Positions 12,599 to 23,110 of a stretch of 64,000 nucleotides of DNA are shown one piece after another. The notes beneath the pieces are model-generated. The model was not told the DNA's origin, searched no databases, and was given only the letters and a program-made list of their open reading frames with translations. The position numbers were made by a program, and so were the translations under genes. This DNA comes from Sclerotiophoma versabilis (Eukaryota > Ascomycota > Dothideomycetes > Pleosporales > Didymellaceae), in the NCBI GenBank assembly GCA_012274445.1, contig JAAROD010000015.1, positions 2,046,001 to 2,110,000 on the forward strand. The letters are read 5' to 3'. Positions within the stretch are counted from its first letter, which is position 1. Each line of letters begins with the position of its first letter.

Positions 12599-13241
12599 AT
12601 GGCCACACAAGCACGAGGACCACCGGGCACGGTGCCGGTGAACAAGGAGGGGGCGCCAAACAGGACGTGAGTCGGCTCGTCTCGCTTTACCGTGCACAAA
12701 CACTGACGACAGCAGATTATACATCCGCAATCTCAATGACAAGCTGCCGAAAGAAGACCTCAAGCGCAACTTGTACATGCTATTCGCAACCTATGGCGTC
12801 ATCCTGGATGTTGTCGCGCTCAAGACCGCGAAGATGCGCGGGCAGGCACATGTTGTCTTCCGCGACATCGATTCTTCCACACAGGCGATGCGCGCGCTGC
12901 AGGGCTTCACCTTCTTTGGAAAGGACATGGTACGTCGAGGCCCCTTTGTGTGTACTCTGGAGGCATGCGCGACTGACGAATCATAGCAAATCGCATACGC
13001 AAAGACCAAGTCCGACACAGTAGCGAAGCTCGACGGAACGTACAAGATGCCCGAGCCTGATCTGCCCGAGAAATCGGCTGAGGACACGCCCGCACAAACT
13101 ACTGCATTCGCCGCTGCCCTGGAGAAGGCCGTACCCGTCAACGAGCAAGAGAGGGCCAAGGGCCAGAAGAGGAAGGCAGAAGACGAGGAGGAAGAGGAGG
13201 ATGACGACGCCGAGATGGAGATGGACTCGGACTCGGACTAA
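12599..13241 (+). CDS. MSL1: U2 snRNP protein B''-like (U1A/U2B''/SNF family), single RRM
   Basis: An RNA-binding spliceosomal protein expected to bind U2 snRNA stem-loop IV. Exons are 12599-12666, 12716-12929 and 12987-13241; 178 residues. The N-terminal RRM has RNP2 LYIRNLND, the family-typical LPKEDLKRNLYMLFATYG, RNP1 region GQAHVVFRD and the GFTFFGKDMQIAYAKTKSD ending that is diagnostic of U1A/U2B''. The second RRM of metazoan U1A/SNF is absent; instead there is a charged tail of Glu/Asp runs ending in alternating Ser-Asp. The start was chosen because MATQARGPPG leads directly into the RRM and both introns have good GT/AG borders. Confidence 0.9.
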
Positions 13242-14583
13242 ATGGGCTCAGGATTCAGGACACAGCCTACGGAAAAAATACCTTGTCGACGTGCAGTGGA
13301 CGAAGAGAGGGAGGAGTACCCACGCAGAGACGATGAGCTTCTCCGCGGCCTCAGGACGGATTGAACCTGCCATGTTGATTTGCAGGTTGGACATATTATT
13401 ACGAATGTCGGTACCGGCACGTCAACGTGCCTGAGACTGGTGCTGACTGTATGCAGAACGCTATGTAACGAGATGGGTACGTCTGCCCAAGATACCACAG
13501 AAAGTATTGTAGTCCTTAGAGACGTTATTCGCTTGCAGACAGTCTGCAAAATGGCACTGACAGCCTCCCAATTCCTGAGCCATAGCCATAATTCCGGCTT
13601 TTTCAGTTGCCCAAAAGCAAGTCTCAGTTCCGATCATGCCAGGAAAGAATGCCTATAGAATGCGCCTCGATTCTACCGTTTTTGTATCTTGTAGTCGTTT
13701 GACTGTTATATCAGCTAAACACACGGATGTCTCATAAAGCAGCTTCGTCGACAAACAGTCCAGCAGTCAGTCTGCCCGTAAAGCACACGTTATAAGCGAC
13801 ACCTCCATCAACCACATATCTTCCTATCTCAATGTTGAATTGCCTTACCATCTGCCGACATTCGTTGTCTCATCGCAACAATTAACAGAACAACCACTCA
13901 CCCCAGGTAGCAGCTTATAGATCTCCATTACGGCCACATCCTTGCCCAAGCATATTCGTGGGCCATTCCATACGTGAACTGATCGGCGTTGACGGCAAGC
14001 AGGAGATTGATCACCTGTATTCACTGCGTGGTGAGGGAACGTCCCGAGGAATCACGGTCGTGGTTGGTTAGAGGTGATGCACAGATAGTGCAGTAGCTCA
14101 GGGCGTCCGATAAGGGTGGATATGTGGTGGACCAGACAGTCGTGACCTGAATTTTGAATGAGAAGTCAAGAACAGGATTGCAGCTGGTTTGGCTTCCTGT
14201 CACCGTACTACACAGTTTATGCAACCGGCATGGATCTCTTGTGGCTGTATCCTGCAAGATTGACTGTATAGACGAAGTGAAGGTGAGAGGCCGACGTATA
14301 TGCTGACTACGCACCCAGCACAGATGCTGTCTGCTTTGATCATTTTGCAGAACACGCAGTCTGTAGGCACTCAGAGAAGCATCTCGATCTTATCTGTTGA
14401 CTATAGACAACTGACGTACGCGAGCCCCCTATCTGTGGTGAGAGCTGTAGATTAGGAAGATTCTAGCGGTCGCAGCTATTTGACTTTTCATAAGTCTGAT
14501 CACTACTTTGTTCAGAAGTAGAGCTTGCACTTATGTGCAGTCAGAGATCTGGTTCGATTGCTATTGAATGGCGTTGTTGCTGC
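13242..14583. other. Intergenic region between convergent genes
   Basis: 1.3 kb between the U2B'' and MFS 3' ends. There are only short, unconserved-looking ORFs on either strand, and I see nothing that supports a gene or an RNA. Confidence 0.6.
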
Positions 14584-16517
14584 TCACAGCCCTCCCTTCT
14601 CGGGCTTGACGGGTGTAGCTAGAATTTCATCTGAATCGTTGGCTGACATCGAAGTCTGAACACCATTCGTTTCCTTCCCGTCTTTGCTCGCTGGTACCTT
14701 CTCTTCGTCCGCCGTCTTCTCGGCGGTATTGAAGAACTCGTTCCCTTCTTTTCGTTCCGCCATCATGCCAAATACACCCATTCTCTTCCTCACCACAGCC
14801 AGCAAGATAGTTACAAGCAGATTCAACACCGTGAACGCCAGCATGATGAGGAACTGGCGGTTATAGCTCCCACCGAAAATCCCTGCTATCTCATTCTTTA
14901 ATGCTTCTGGCATCTGCGCAAGCGCAGCACTCGATGTCTGAACGGCAGCAATCTGCTCTGGCGAGAGATACACCGTAAGTCTGTCGGAAGTGTACTCACG
15001 ATGCACAGCCGTACAGATAGCCACCGCAACGCAACCACCCAACGTGCGTGTCATGTTCAACGCGCCCGTACCGACAGAGATATCCTTCTCGGCAACGGAG
15101 CTTGCAAGCAGCATGAAGTATGGAGGGCTTGCAAGACCCAAACCCAAGCCGACAATGACTTCGTAGCCGTAGGTACCAGGCCAGAGGTTTAAGTGGGTGG
15201 GTAAGCTGCCCATGAGACCTGTACCTATGCATACGAAGGCCGCGGACAGGATAAGAACATATTCTGTCGCGACTTTCCTTGTGACAAGACCAGCAGCCAT
15301 AGCACCAACGGGTGAGACGAGAGTACAAGGGAGGAGCAGAATGCCTGCGCGCTCAGCCGTGGTGAAGTTGACGGTTTGGAAGCGTTGAGGGAGTTGTACG
15401 AAAATAACATAGAAGGGCATACCAAGAAGGAAGGAGCTCCTGATCATACATTAGTATACAATTACAGACTTAGACTGGACAGACTTACAATAAGATGAGG
15501 GTCATGGAAGGGTTGCGCAAGAATCGGATCGGGAAGACAGGCTCGGTCTTGGTGCGGTACGTCACCCAGGTCTCATAGAAGCCAAAAATAAAGAACAGGA
15601 CGACGCCAGCCACGAGCGTACCAATGATGACTCCACTGCTCCAAGCGTGTGATACACCCGCCTCTTGCAATGCAAAGATCAAAGGTATCGGCCAGCATAC
15701 TGATAGTATACCTCCGATGCCATCGAGACCGCGGATGCGCTCAGCATTTGATTTACCATCCTTTAGACTGGGCATAGAAAAGAAGATCAACACCATCGCC
15801 ACAGCACATATGGGTCCACTGATCGAACAGTCAGCCAACGATCTCCAAGGGTGGTGATCGCCACTTACTTCATAAAAAATATCCACCGCCATGTTGCCCG
15901 ATCAGCAATGATGCCACCCAACAATGGCCCCAGGAGGTTGGACATGGTGAACACAGAGCTAATCACGCCTGAGTAAAAGCCAATTTTTTCCGGAACAACG
16001 AGCTTTAGTATCGACACGAAGGTGAGCGAGAAGAGACCCGAGCCTCCGATACCTTGGAAAGCACGGAAGACGATACTAGATAGTCAGCATTATGTGTACT
16101 TCCTGAGTGGGTTGACGTACAGCTGGGTCATCGTTTGAGCTGCTCCACACGCCATGGAGAAGATTAGAAACACAGCACCGCATGCTAGTAGGACATTTTT
16201 GAGGCCCCATACATCGCTTAGCTTCGCTGTTATTATTAGGAAGCCTGTTGATTGTCAGTATGTGCAGATATGCCAGCCTATCGGATGCACCAACTGTTGT
16301 ATGTCAGAAGATAGGTAGTGACTAGCCATGCTGCTTGTTCTAATGCATTGAAGCCGCTCGAGATTTTGATGAGGGCGGTCGTCACGATGGTCGTGTCTAA
16401 AGCGGAAATGAACAGACAAAACCACAAACCCGCAATAATAGTATGTAGCCTCGCTGGACTGATGTTCGGCACAGTCGATGGTACGGCAGAAGGACCACTT
16501 GCGATGTTTGCAGACAT
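14584..16517 (-). CDS. MFS transporter, 14-TM DHA2-type drug:H+ antiporter family
   Basis: A multidrug or metabolite exporter-type membrane protein; the substrate cannot be read from sequence. Five exons on the minus strand: 16295-16517, 16121-16244, 15869-16075, 15489-15818 and 14584-15439; 579 residues. Hallmarks are LDTTIVTTALIKIS in TM1 (DHA2 motif LDxTIVNVALP-like), WLVTTYLLTYNSF, AKLSDVWGLKN for the TM2-3 loop motif A, FRAFQGIGGSGLFS in TM4-5, WRWIFFMNGPIC in TM6, and a long hydrophilic C-terminal tail rich in Lys, Glu and Asp. The first donor is the non-consensus GTTGGT, but frame and family alignment (YNSFLIITAKL) support it. No biosynthetic cluster surrounds it, so a general efflux role is as likely as a specific one. 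Confidence 0.88.
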
Positions 16518-18066
16518 GATGTCGCCTTACACAATTAATACTCCCGATGTCAAGAACGGCAAGGCTGTCGAGCTAGATACCAGATAGAAGTGCAAGTCTT
16601 GGAAGACGGCTTCTCATATATGCTAGCATTTGAAACCCGGCAATGTGGGTGCTCACCACATCAACAACCGTAAGTGTTAACATCTTGGGGCCAGCGGTGG
16701 GTTGAAAGCCCGCAGCACGGAAGGATGGAACGACATCAGGCCCGTATCCGCCTAATCATGTAAGATACGTCCGTTATGTACGCCGTGTGGCTTGCCTCCT
16801 AGACCTGCCTCGGCCTCATCCAGACATGGCGCAATTAAGCGATTGCGAAGGAGCTGTATCCTGCGCAAGCAGTATCTTCAATGGTCAATCCATCGTCAGG
16901 CCTTGCTGTAGCTGTGGGTGGCCGTGATGTGTCAGGAGATGCAGGTGTGGTGGGTGCTGACCTGCATATGGAACAGGCCTCAATCTCGCGCCGATAAGTC
17001 GACAATAATGACGCCAACCAGCAGAGTCTAGGTTGTGATGTGGATATTTGGAGAACACAAGAGCTCTGAAGGACACAGCAATACCCTCTTCCTGCAGCCT
17101 AGAGGATGTGGCTCTGACAGGAGGGGCAGAACATATGCACTGGGATGATCATAGAGGCTAGACTAGACCACAGAAACGAGGCTCACCACCGGCGAATTTG
17201 CAGCCTATACAGCTCCTGCGCAACCATGCAGATTTCTAGAAACTTCTTGCCATACGGCCCACAAGGATTTAATAGTCAGGCCATATGTTGTTTCCTTAAT
17301 TCACGTTGTGGTGTTGAGAGCGGGATTCATGTGGATTTGGAAGGTGGTGAACCTTCCTACCCGGTTATCTCGTCTAATTATTGGTGGTAATGCTTTGGCC
17401 AGCTTTCATGTGGGCACGAGCGAGAGTCAAAGCGCACTAGCCGAACCTTTCACGACGGCTTTCATGTGCATTTTGAGCTTCTCATCTCTTCATTCGCGTC
17501 GCTGAGCGAGAAGAAATGGTTCTTCCGTGGCTGCAACACGTGCAGTCGCTCCGCTCCGGCTCACCAGTCAACGACACTATTTTGAGCTCGGATGGACGAG
17601 CAGCGCGCTTACTCGTCTGCAACCTAGCACCCAGTAGCTTGGGTGCAGCCGCCCATATCACATTTGTGTAGCCATCGAGGCGAACGACGCCAGGTGGTAC
17701 AGGCGTCTCCGGACTCCTGCACTTCTGGCTCTCGCTTCTCACGCACCGAGTTTGGTTTTGTTTGCTCAAATTTTGGGTGAGGTAGATGCGGTGTGAATTG
17801 CGGTGAGCGAGGAGGCTCGTTGGGTCGTCTCGCGTCGCGCCTGCCTCAACTGACGTCAAACGCCGTCTGCTTCTCGACGCGTCGACGCGACTTACAATTT
17901 CCACTTCCTCATTTGCGCCTGCCCACGGCGTCAATTTCCCACAACAGCGCGCGCCTATTCCTTTTCGCCTCTTCCTCCGTCCATATCAAGCCGTGATTCT
18001 CACTTTCCGCTCACTCGATCACTCGAATGCTGCCCATTTCTTGCTAGTCGACTTTCTGGCTACGCG
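16518..18066. other. Divergent promoter region
   Basis: 1.55 kb between the MFS gene (minus) and the PH/coiled-coil gene (plus), holding both promoters. ORFs of 60-150 residues occur (for example 17482-17934 minus), but they match no family I know and overlap one another. The last 250 bases before 18067 are pyrimidine-rich, as expected of a leader. Confidence 0.55.
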
Positions 18067-21000
18067 ATGAGCTCGCAATTGTTCAACGCCCAGCTTCATT
18101 TCCCTGATGACAATACATCGCACCAACAATTAGTCCACCTGATCGCTGCTGGTAAATTCACTGGACCAGGACTGCCTGATGTTGCTCGTTCATATATGGA
18201 CGCGTTTTGCAACAAGAGCTATTCGGACGGTCGCCGAAGATGGGTTGGTGTTGCGCTAGTTGGTATGATGCGCGCGTCTCCCAGTGTCGTTCAACGCTTG
18301 AAGAAGTTCACACAAGGACCGCCTCGAGTTGGTGCTGTCATTCTTGACCGCGACGAGAGCGAAGAACATAGGATCATCGCTGGTCTCATCGTAAGGCAAG
18401 GCCTCGAAGCAGGCCTCGAATTTGCCGACTTCTGGGAATCGGACAGGTTGTTACACAGTGCACCGAATTTCCCGAGAGACTCCGACGAGCAATGGATGGG
18501 CCAATTCCAGTCTTACCTGGATACTCTGAGTAATTCCAAACTGGCGAATCTCAATACCGACCCATTGATACTGTATCCCATATATCTTTCCGCTAAGGAT
18601 GGCTTCCAATGGACTGGCAAATCTGCGGTTGCAGTCATCGAGAGAGACTTGCTGACGATCATGGCATCTAATTCTACGCTTACAAAGTTCCACTTCATTG
18701 ACATACCGGTCAGCCACATCAAAGAGACTCGGGTGGAACAGGATTCCCCACATGAAAGTCAAGAGGGTCGGTCCGGACATAGCATGCACAGCCTGGTCAT
18801 GATCTTACGGTCTAAATCGCCCAGCTACCGTCTGGACTCATCAGACCACACGGCATCAGAGATCAAGGTGTCGTTCTTCAAGCGTGAAGATGCTGACGAG
18901 TTCGAGGTCATGCTTCAGGACGCTCGTAAACACTTGGCCAGTGCTGCAACTACGGCACCTGGGACGACTGGATCGACAGTAACCAGTTCTCCTGAGAACC
19001 TGCGTAAACCATCCACGCATCGTGTCGACGCGACTGTCCCACCCGAACATCAGGAGAACGCTCATTGTAGTTTGGACACTGGCTCAGCAGATACATTAAA
19101 CAAGCCTGTCTCATTAGAGCAACCTAGAGAAAGGCAAGGCTCGATGCAGGTTGCAAGGCAAGAAAAAGGCAAGGGAAAGCTGCCAAGAATTTCAAAAGCC
19201 ACGAAGCAGAAGGTCGTGCGAACCCAGCAGTTGCCGTCCGGTCCGTCCAAGGTCACCAAGGCCAGAGCCTCCAAGAGAGCGACCCCGATCATTGATGAAA
19301 GCAGTGACAAGGACGATAATGAAGAGTTCTTACAGGATGATTATGACCTGGAGTCAACAGCGCAGACGCGCAGCTCCTTTAGTATCGGAACTGGGAGGAA
19401 GTCACTGGGCCGCCGCAAGGCCAACGCCGAAGATGAAGACTTCGTTCCGAATCGATCGAGATCGAAACCGAAGTCAACCAAGCGGAAGAGAGGCTCAAAT
19501 GATACGGCTGAACATAGTCAGCCGGCCAACAAGAAAACACAAACAAAGTCAAGCGACGCCACTGGACCTCTTGCAGGGGACACCATGGCAAAGAAGCAAA
19601 AGACAAAAGCACAGGACAGCGCACAGGCAGACACAGCTCGATCCCGAGAACCAACGAAGAAATCGACTGTGCAGCAGAACATCCTGAATGGGGTGTCAGC
19701 ACGGCATTCCCTGATTGGAGGATTGTTAAAGTCGAAAGCACAAAGCAAAGCTCCTGCTCCAACCTTCAAGAAGCCGGGCCAACCGGCCTCAACGCCAGGT
19801 AGACCGAGAGCCCAACCCACCCGAACCACTCCGAAGCCGCAAACACCCATCGAGACCTGCAAAGACCTCGATGGCCTTCCTGTGTATGTCTCGTCTACAC
19901 CACGCAGTCAGTCCATCCACGAGGAGGACTTCGGTCTTGGCAACACTCCAGTAGATTCCGATATTCTTTCAAGTAACACCAAACGAGTTCCTGATTCACC
20001 GCACGCCGAGTCCACGGCCATCTCCGGACATGCTGATCAGGAGGATGTTCACAGAGAGAAGCGTATAGGAGACTTAGAGACCGCAAAAAGTGACCCATTC
20101 CAACAACGCCGGCAAGGCCAAAGGATGACCACATTCATCCGCAAATTGACTGGAGAGAGCCTTCTGGACAGTGGCACGGCTCCTATAGAACCATTGTCGA
20201 TGCTGGTGGAGGCGGCCAACGACGATTATGAGGCCGATGAGCTGGCCATCAACTCCGCAAGCCAGCCACTACCGAAGCACAGCCCAAGCTTATTCAATCA
20301 CCACACACAGTCTCATCACCAAGTGCACATGCACGACTCACCTGCACGGCTTAGAGACTTCAACGATCCCTCAGCAAACGCGAACAAGACTACCACAGCA
20401 ACATCCTACGAGGCGATGCGGTCGCTCAAGTTCGAGGCTGCATGTACCACAAATACTTTGTGGGAAAAACTCACACGTGCGCCAAGAGAAGTGACACCCA
20501 CTGAAAATTCCAGACCTGCTTCTGTTGCGAGGGCGGGGAAGGACCGTGGTGCGAATGAAAACGTGATGGGCAAGCGAGCGCAACCAAATGGATCCATCAT
20601 CTCCACTCCACAAGAAGTAATCGAAGACACGCTGCTCGAAGCACTATGTCAAGAAGCAAACGCAGACGATCTAGACGGCGAGACAACACTTGTCGGTGAG
20701 GAAGTCGATATGTTTGAGCGATACGGTGGGGAGGCGTCGGATCTCCGATTCAGATCGTCACCGCCTATCCCAGACTCATCGAGTGTTCGGGACGTCTTCT
20801 CTGACGAGTCAGGACCAGAGCCAGAGCCATCGCCTCCAACATCGCGCATAGATGAGCTCGAATGGGAAGCTTCTCTCCAGCCACATCAGCGCGATCTCCA
20901 TGAGCAGCTGCTGCGTACCTCGAAACGCGTGACGCGTCATATTGTGGATAACGAGACAGCTGTGACTGATATCGCAGACGTCTTCGCTGACGATGGAGAG

Positions 21001-21153
21001 CGCCTGCTGAACTTACTGCTTGAGCGACAGAGCGACGAGTCTGCTCAGGCATTCCAAGAGCTTACTAGCAAGAGACAGGGTTTACTAAAAGAGTTCTCTG
21101 ATGCGTCCAAGAACTTGAAACTGCAAAGGAAGCAAGTCAAGGCTGTTGACTGA
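18067..21153 (+). CDS. Large PH-like plus coiled-coil protein; candidate meiotic chromosome axis core protein
   Basis: Single open frame of 1028 residues with no family name I can assign outright. Layout: a helical N-terminal domain (about 1-160); a PH-like fold (about 164-290), seen as alternating beta strands (LILYPIYLSA, SAVAVIERDLLTIMAS, SLVMILRS, IKVSFFKRE) closed by an amphipathic helix DADEFEVMLQDARKHL; a long disordered, basic and Ser/Thr/Pro-rich middle (about 300-900) with several Lys/Arg nuclear-localisation-like clusters; and a C-terminal coiled coil (about 935-1028). Helical domain, PH, disorder and C-terminal coiled coil in this order is the known layout of Red1/SYCP2/ASY3 axis proteins. 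The identity is inference from architecture, not sequence recognition. It could equally be another nuclear scaffold. Start at the first ATG after a pyrimidine-rich leader. Confidence 0.8.
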   Translation: MSSQLFNAQLHFPDDNTSHQQLVHLIAAGKFTGPGLPDVARSYMDAFCNKSYSDGRRRWVGVALVGMMRASPSVVQRLKKFTQGPPRVGAVILDRDESEEHRIIAGLIVRQGLEAGLEFADFWESDRLLHSAPNFPRDSDEQWMGQFQSYLDTLSNSKLANLNTDPLILYPIYLSAKDGFQWTGKSAVAVIERDLLTIMASNSTLTKFHFIDIPVSHIKETRVEQDSPHESQEGRSGHSMHSLVMILRSKSPSYRLDSSDHTASEIKVSFFKREDADEFEVMLQDARKHLASAATTAPGTTGSTVTSSPENLRKPSTHRVDATVPPEHQENAHCSLDTGSADTLNKPVSLEQPRERQGSMQVARQEKGKGKLPRISKATKQKVVRTQQLPSGPSKVTKARASKRATPIIDESSDKDDNEEFLQDDYDLESTAQTRSSFSIGTGRKSLGRRKANAEDEDFVPNRSRSKPKSTKRKRGSNDTAEHSQPANKKTQTKSSDATGPLAGDTMAKKQKTKAQDSAQADTARSREPTKKSTVQQNILNGVSARHSLIGGLLKSKAQSKAPAPTFKKPGQPASTPGRPRAQPTRTTPKPQTPIETCKDLDGLPVYVSSTPRSQSIHEEDFGLGNTPVDSDILSSNTKRVPDSPHAESTAISGHADQEDVHREKRIGDLETAKSDPFQQRRQGQRMTTFIRKLTGESLLDSGTAPIEPLSMLVEAANDDYEADELAINSASQPLPKHSPSLFNHHTQSHHQVHMHDSPARLRDFNDPSANANKTTTATSYEAMRSLKFEAACTTNTLWEKLTRAPREVTPTENSRPASVARAGKDRGANENVMGKRAQPNGSIISTPQEVIEDTLLEALCQEANADDLDGETTLVGEEVDMFERYGGEASDLRFRSSPPIPDSSSVRDVFSDESGPEPEPSPPTSRIDELEWEASLQPHQRDLHEQLLRTSKRVTRHIVDNETAVTDIADVFADDGERLLNLLLERQSDESAQAFQELTSKRQGLLKEFSDASKNLKLQRKQVKAVD

Positions 21154-22874
21154 AAGCAGGTGCACGCCGGCATCCGTTGGTCCAATAACGTTGCTTAAAT
21201 TATACCCAAATGACTTCTATGAGGCAAAATATACAGCATCAGTCTTTGAGTCTAGCTACGCGTATATGATTATATGCAAGGAATGATTGTTCTATGGAAC
21301 CTCTATCATTGGGAGGTGATGCATGTATATGTGGAGTTATCTGGGCGGCATGGGATGATACCCTGGTGGACCCCCCCCCCCCTCCCCCCCCTCAGAAGAC
21401 ACACATATATACAAGTATTCCAGCTGGTTATCATATGGATAACCGCTGCGTGTGAAAGATTTGGCAAATAAAATTCCTTTCAACCTTACTTTCGAGACTT
21501 TCCGATAAGTAGTGCTGCGGAGAGTTCTAGATGACAGACAGAGCGCAAGAAACAATGTCTGTTATTCGTGGTAGGCACCGCTCGTTTAACTGAGAAAAGC
21601 CGGATGCAAGACTCAATACCCGGCTTGAATGGAGGCCTTCAAAGCAAATATTCGCAATTAACGTAGGCTGATGAACATGTTTAGGACTACAATATGTTCT
21701 GCTGATTGAACAGTAACTACTCAAGACCTGTTCAAAACTCCCTGGCCCATTGTGTCCAGTGACAATCCATAGCTGCTGCGTGCGACCTATTCTGCGGTGT
21801 GAAAAACCATAGAGATGATCTAGGAAGGTTAGCAGCGTCCGAAAAATATATCAGAGTCAACTACTTGGCCGGTAGCTGCGACATCAACAACCACTACGAG
21901 CTTCGAGAACGTTGATAAATGTCTCAAATGACATTGCAGCCAAGGTTCTAGTGCTCCGGAAGATTACCTGGGAAGGAGCTTAGCTAGCTTCTAGGAGTGG
22001 AGGCTAGGAAATGCCGTGGTGCGGCTCAACTCCAACGCATCAGATTAGGACAGCGATATACAGAAGTGTAACTGCGCGCGCTGACGATGTATCCTTGTTG
22101 CTGAAGAGTTCGTGCTGCGATGCGCTGTTCTTTGTAATTGCATGTTACTAACACAAACGCGCTAGAGTGGGCGGGCGGCTCATGCAGGTGCAGTAGTGTT
22201 GAGAGTGGGTCCGTCTAGAATCAGGTCCAGAGGAAGAGATGAGATGAAAATTGAATGACAATGTCTACGAGTGATGAGGTGCTTCCATGTAGGCACCTGT
22301 CACGAAGAAGCTTGTTGTGCCTTCAACAATAAATAAGACAACAAAAGAAACAATCTATTTAGACATGAGGTGGAAGCTACCTGAAGCCAACCATCCGGAA
22401 TAATTTAGCAACCACGATTGTGGTGCTCTGGACGCGAAGTGAATGCAGTTGAATGCAATTGAAGAACGGCTAAGCGGGTTTATTCCTCCGTCGTAGGTAG
22501 TGATTTTACGAGCCTTCCATGGATGTTTACTGGGTCGAATTACATGTTGATACCGGAGAGGCGTCGAAAGCACTGCTGCTGAGAACAAGGCGTGGTAGTG
22601 AAAATACTAGAACGGAATCTTCAGGACGCAACTTCGGCATTGAACGTATTGTATCAACCATGTTCATTCAAGGTATCTGAACTCATTACCACGGCTCCTT
22701 CTACTACGATCTCGTGCAAGATCGAAGGAAGCCTCATTAACAGAACCCGATTTGGTACACACAGACATTATACAGGTGTATGGCTCTTGCCAGTCCACGT
22801 TTGGTATCCAATGCTTTCGTCTTTGCTTCCCTCTACTCTTCTTATCCACCTCCTCTCCTCGACGCGGGGGTATC
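21154..22874. other. Intergenic region
   Basis: 1.7 kb between the 3' ends of two convergent genes. It contains a poly-C tract at 21371-21391 but no ORF with recognisable features. Confidence 0.55.
21371..21391. repeat. Poly-C tract
   Basis: A homopolymeric C run of about 20 bases with a single T interruption, roughly 220 bases downstream of the PH/coiled-coil gene. It is simple low-complexity DNA and a likely place for length error in the assembly. Confidence 0.85.
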
Positions 22875-23110
22875 TTATGCGCGGTTGGCTGCTTTCTGAA
22901 TAGCAAGGTTAGATAGAGTCGAAGAAGTAAAGGAGCGGGATGACGTACGCGCTTGGAGATGAATACACCGATCAACAAGCAGGCGACGAGGAAGACAATG
23001 CAGAAAACGACAATGACACCGGGCTCACGCTCGGCCCAGTTCTTACGCTTGACCAGCTGGGCCATGGCGTACTCGCTACGAGCGGCAATGAGGTGGGAGA
23101 TGGCGGCCAT
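22875..23110 (-). CDS. Small single-pass membrane protein (60 aa), fungal hypothetical
   Basis: Two exons on the minus strand, 22949-23110 and 22875-22895, joined by a 53 nt intron with GTACGT donor; 60 residues. An amphipathic N-terminal half (ISHLIAARSEYAMAQLVKRKNWAEREPG) is followed by one clear transmembrane helix (about residues 31-50, VIVVFCIVFLVACLLIGVF) and a short Lys/Arg-rich end (ISKRKAANRA), suggesting N-out/C-in topology by the positive-inside rule. The NWAEREPGVIVVFCIV block resembles small fungal proteins I recall as hypothetical, but no function is known to me. The unspliced frame would run on for 148 residues of low-quality sequence, which favours the spliced model. Confidence 0.65.
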
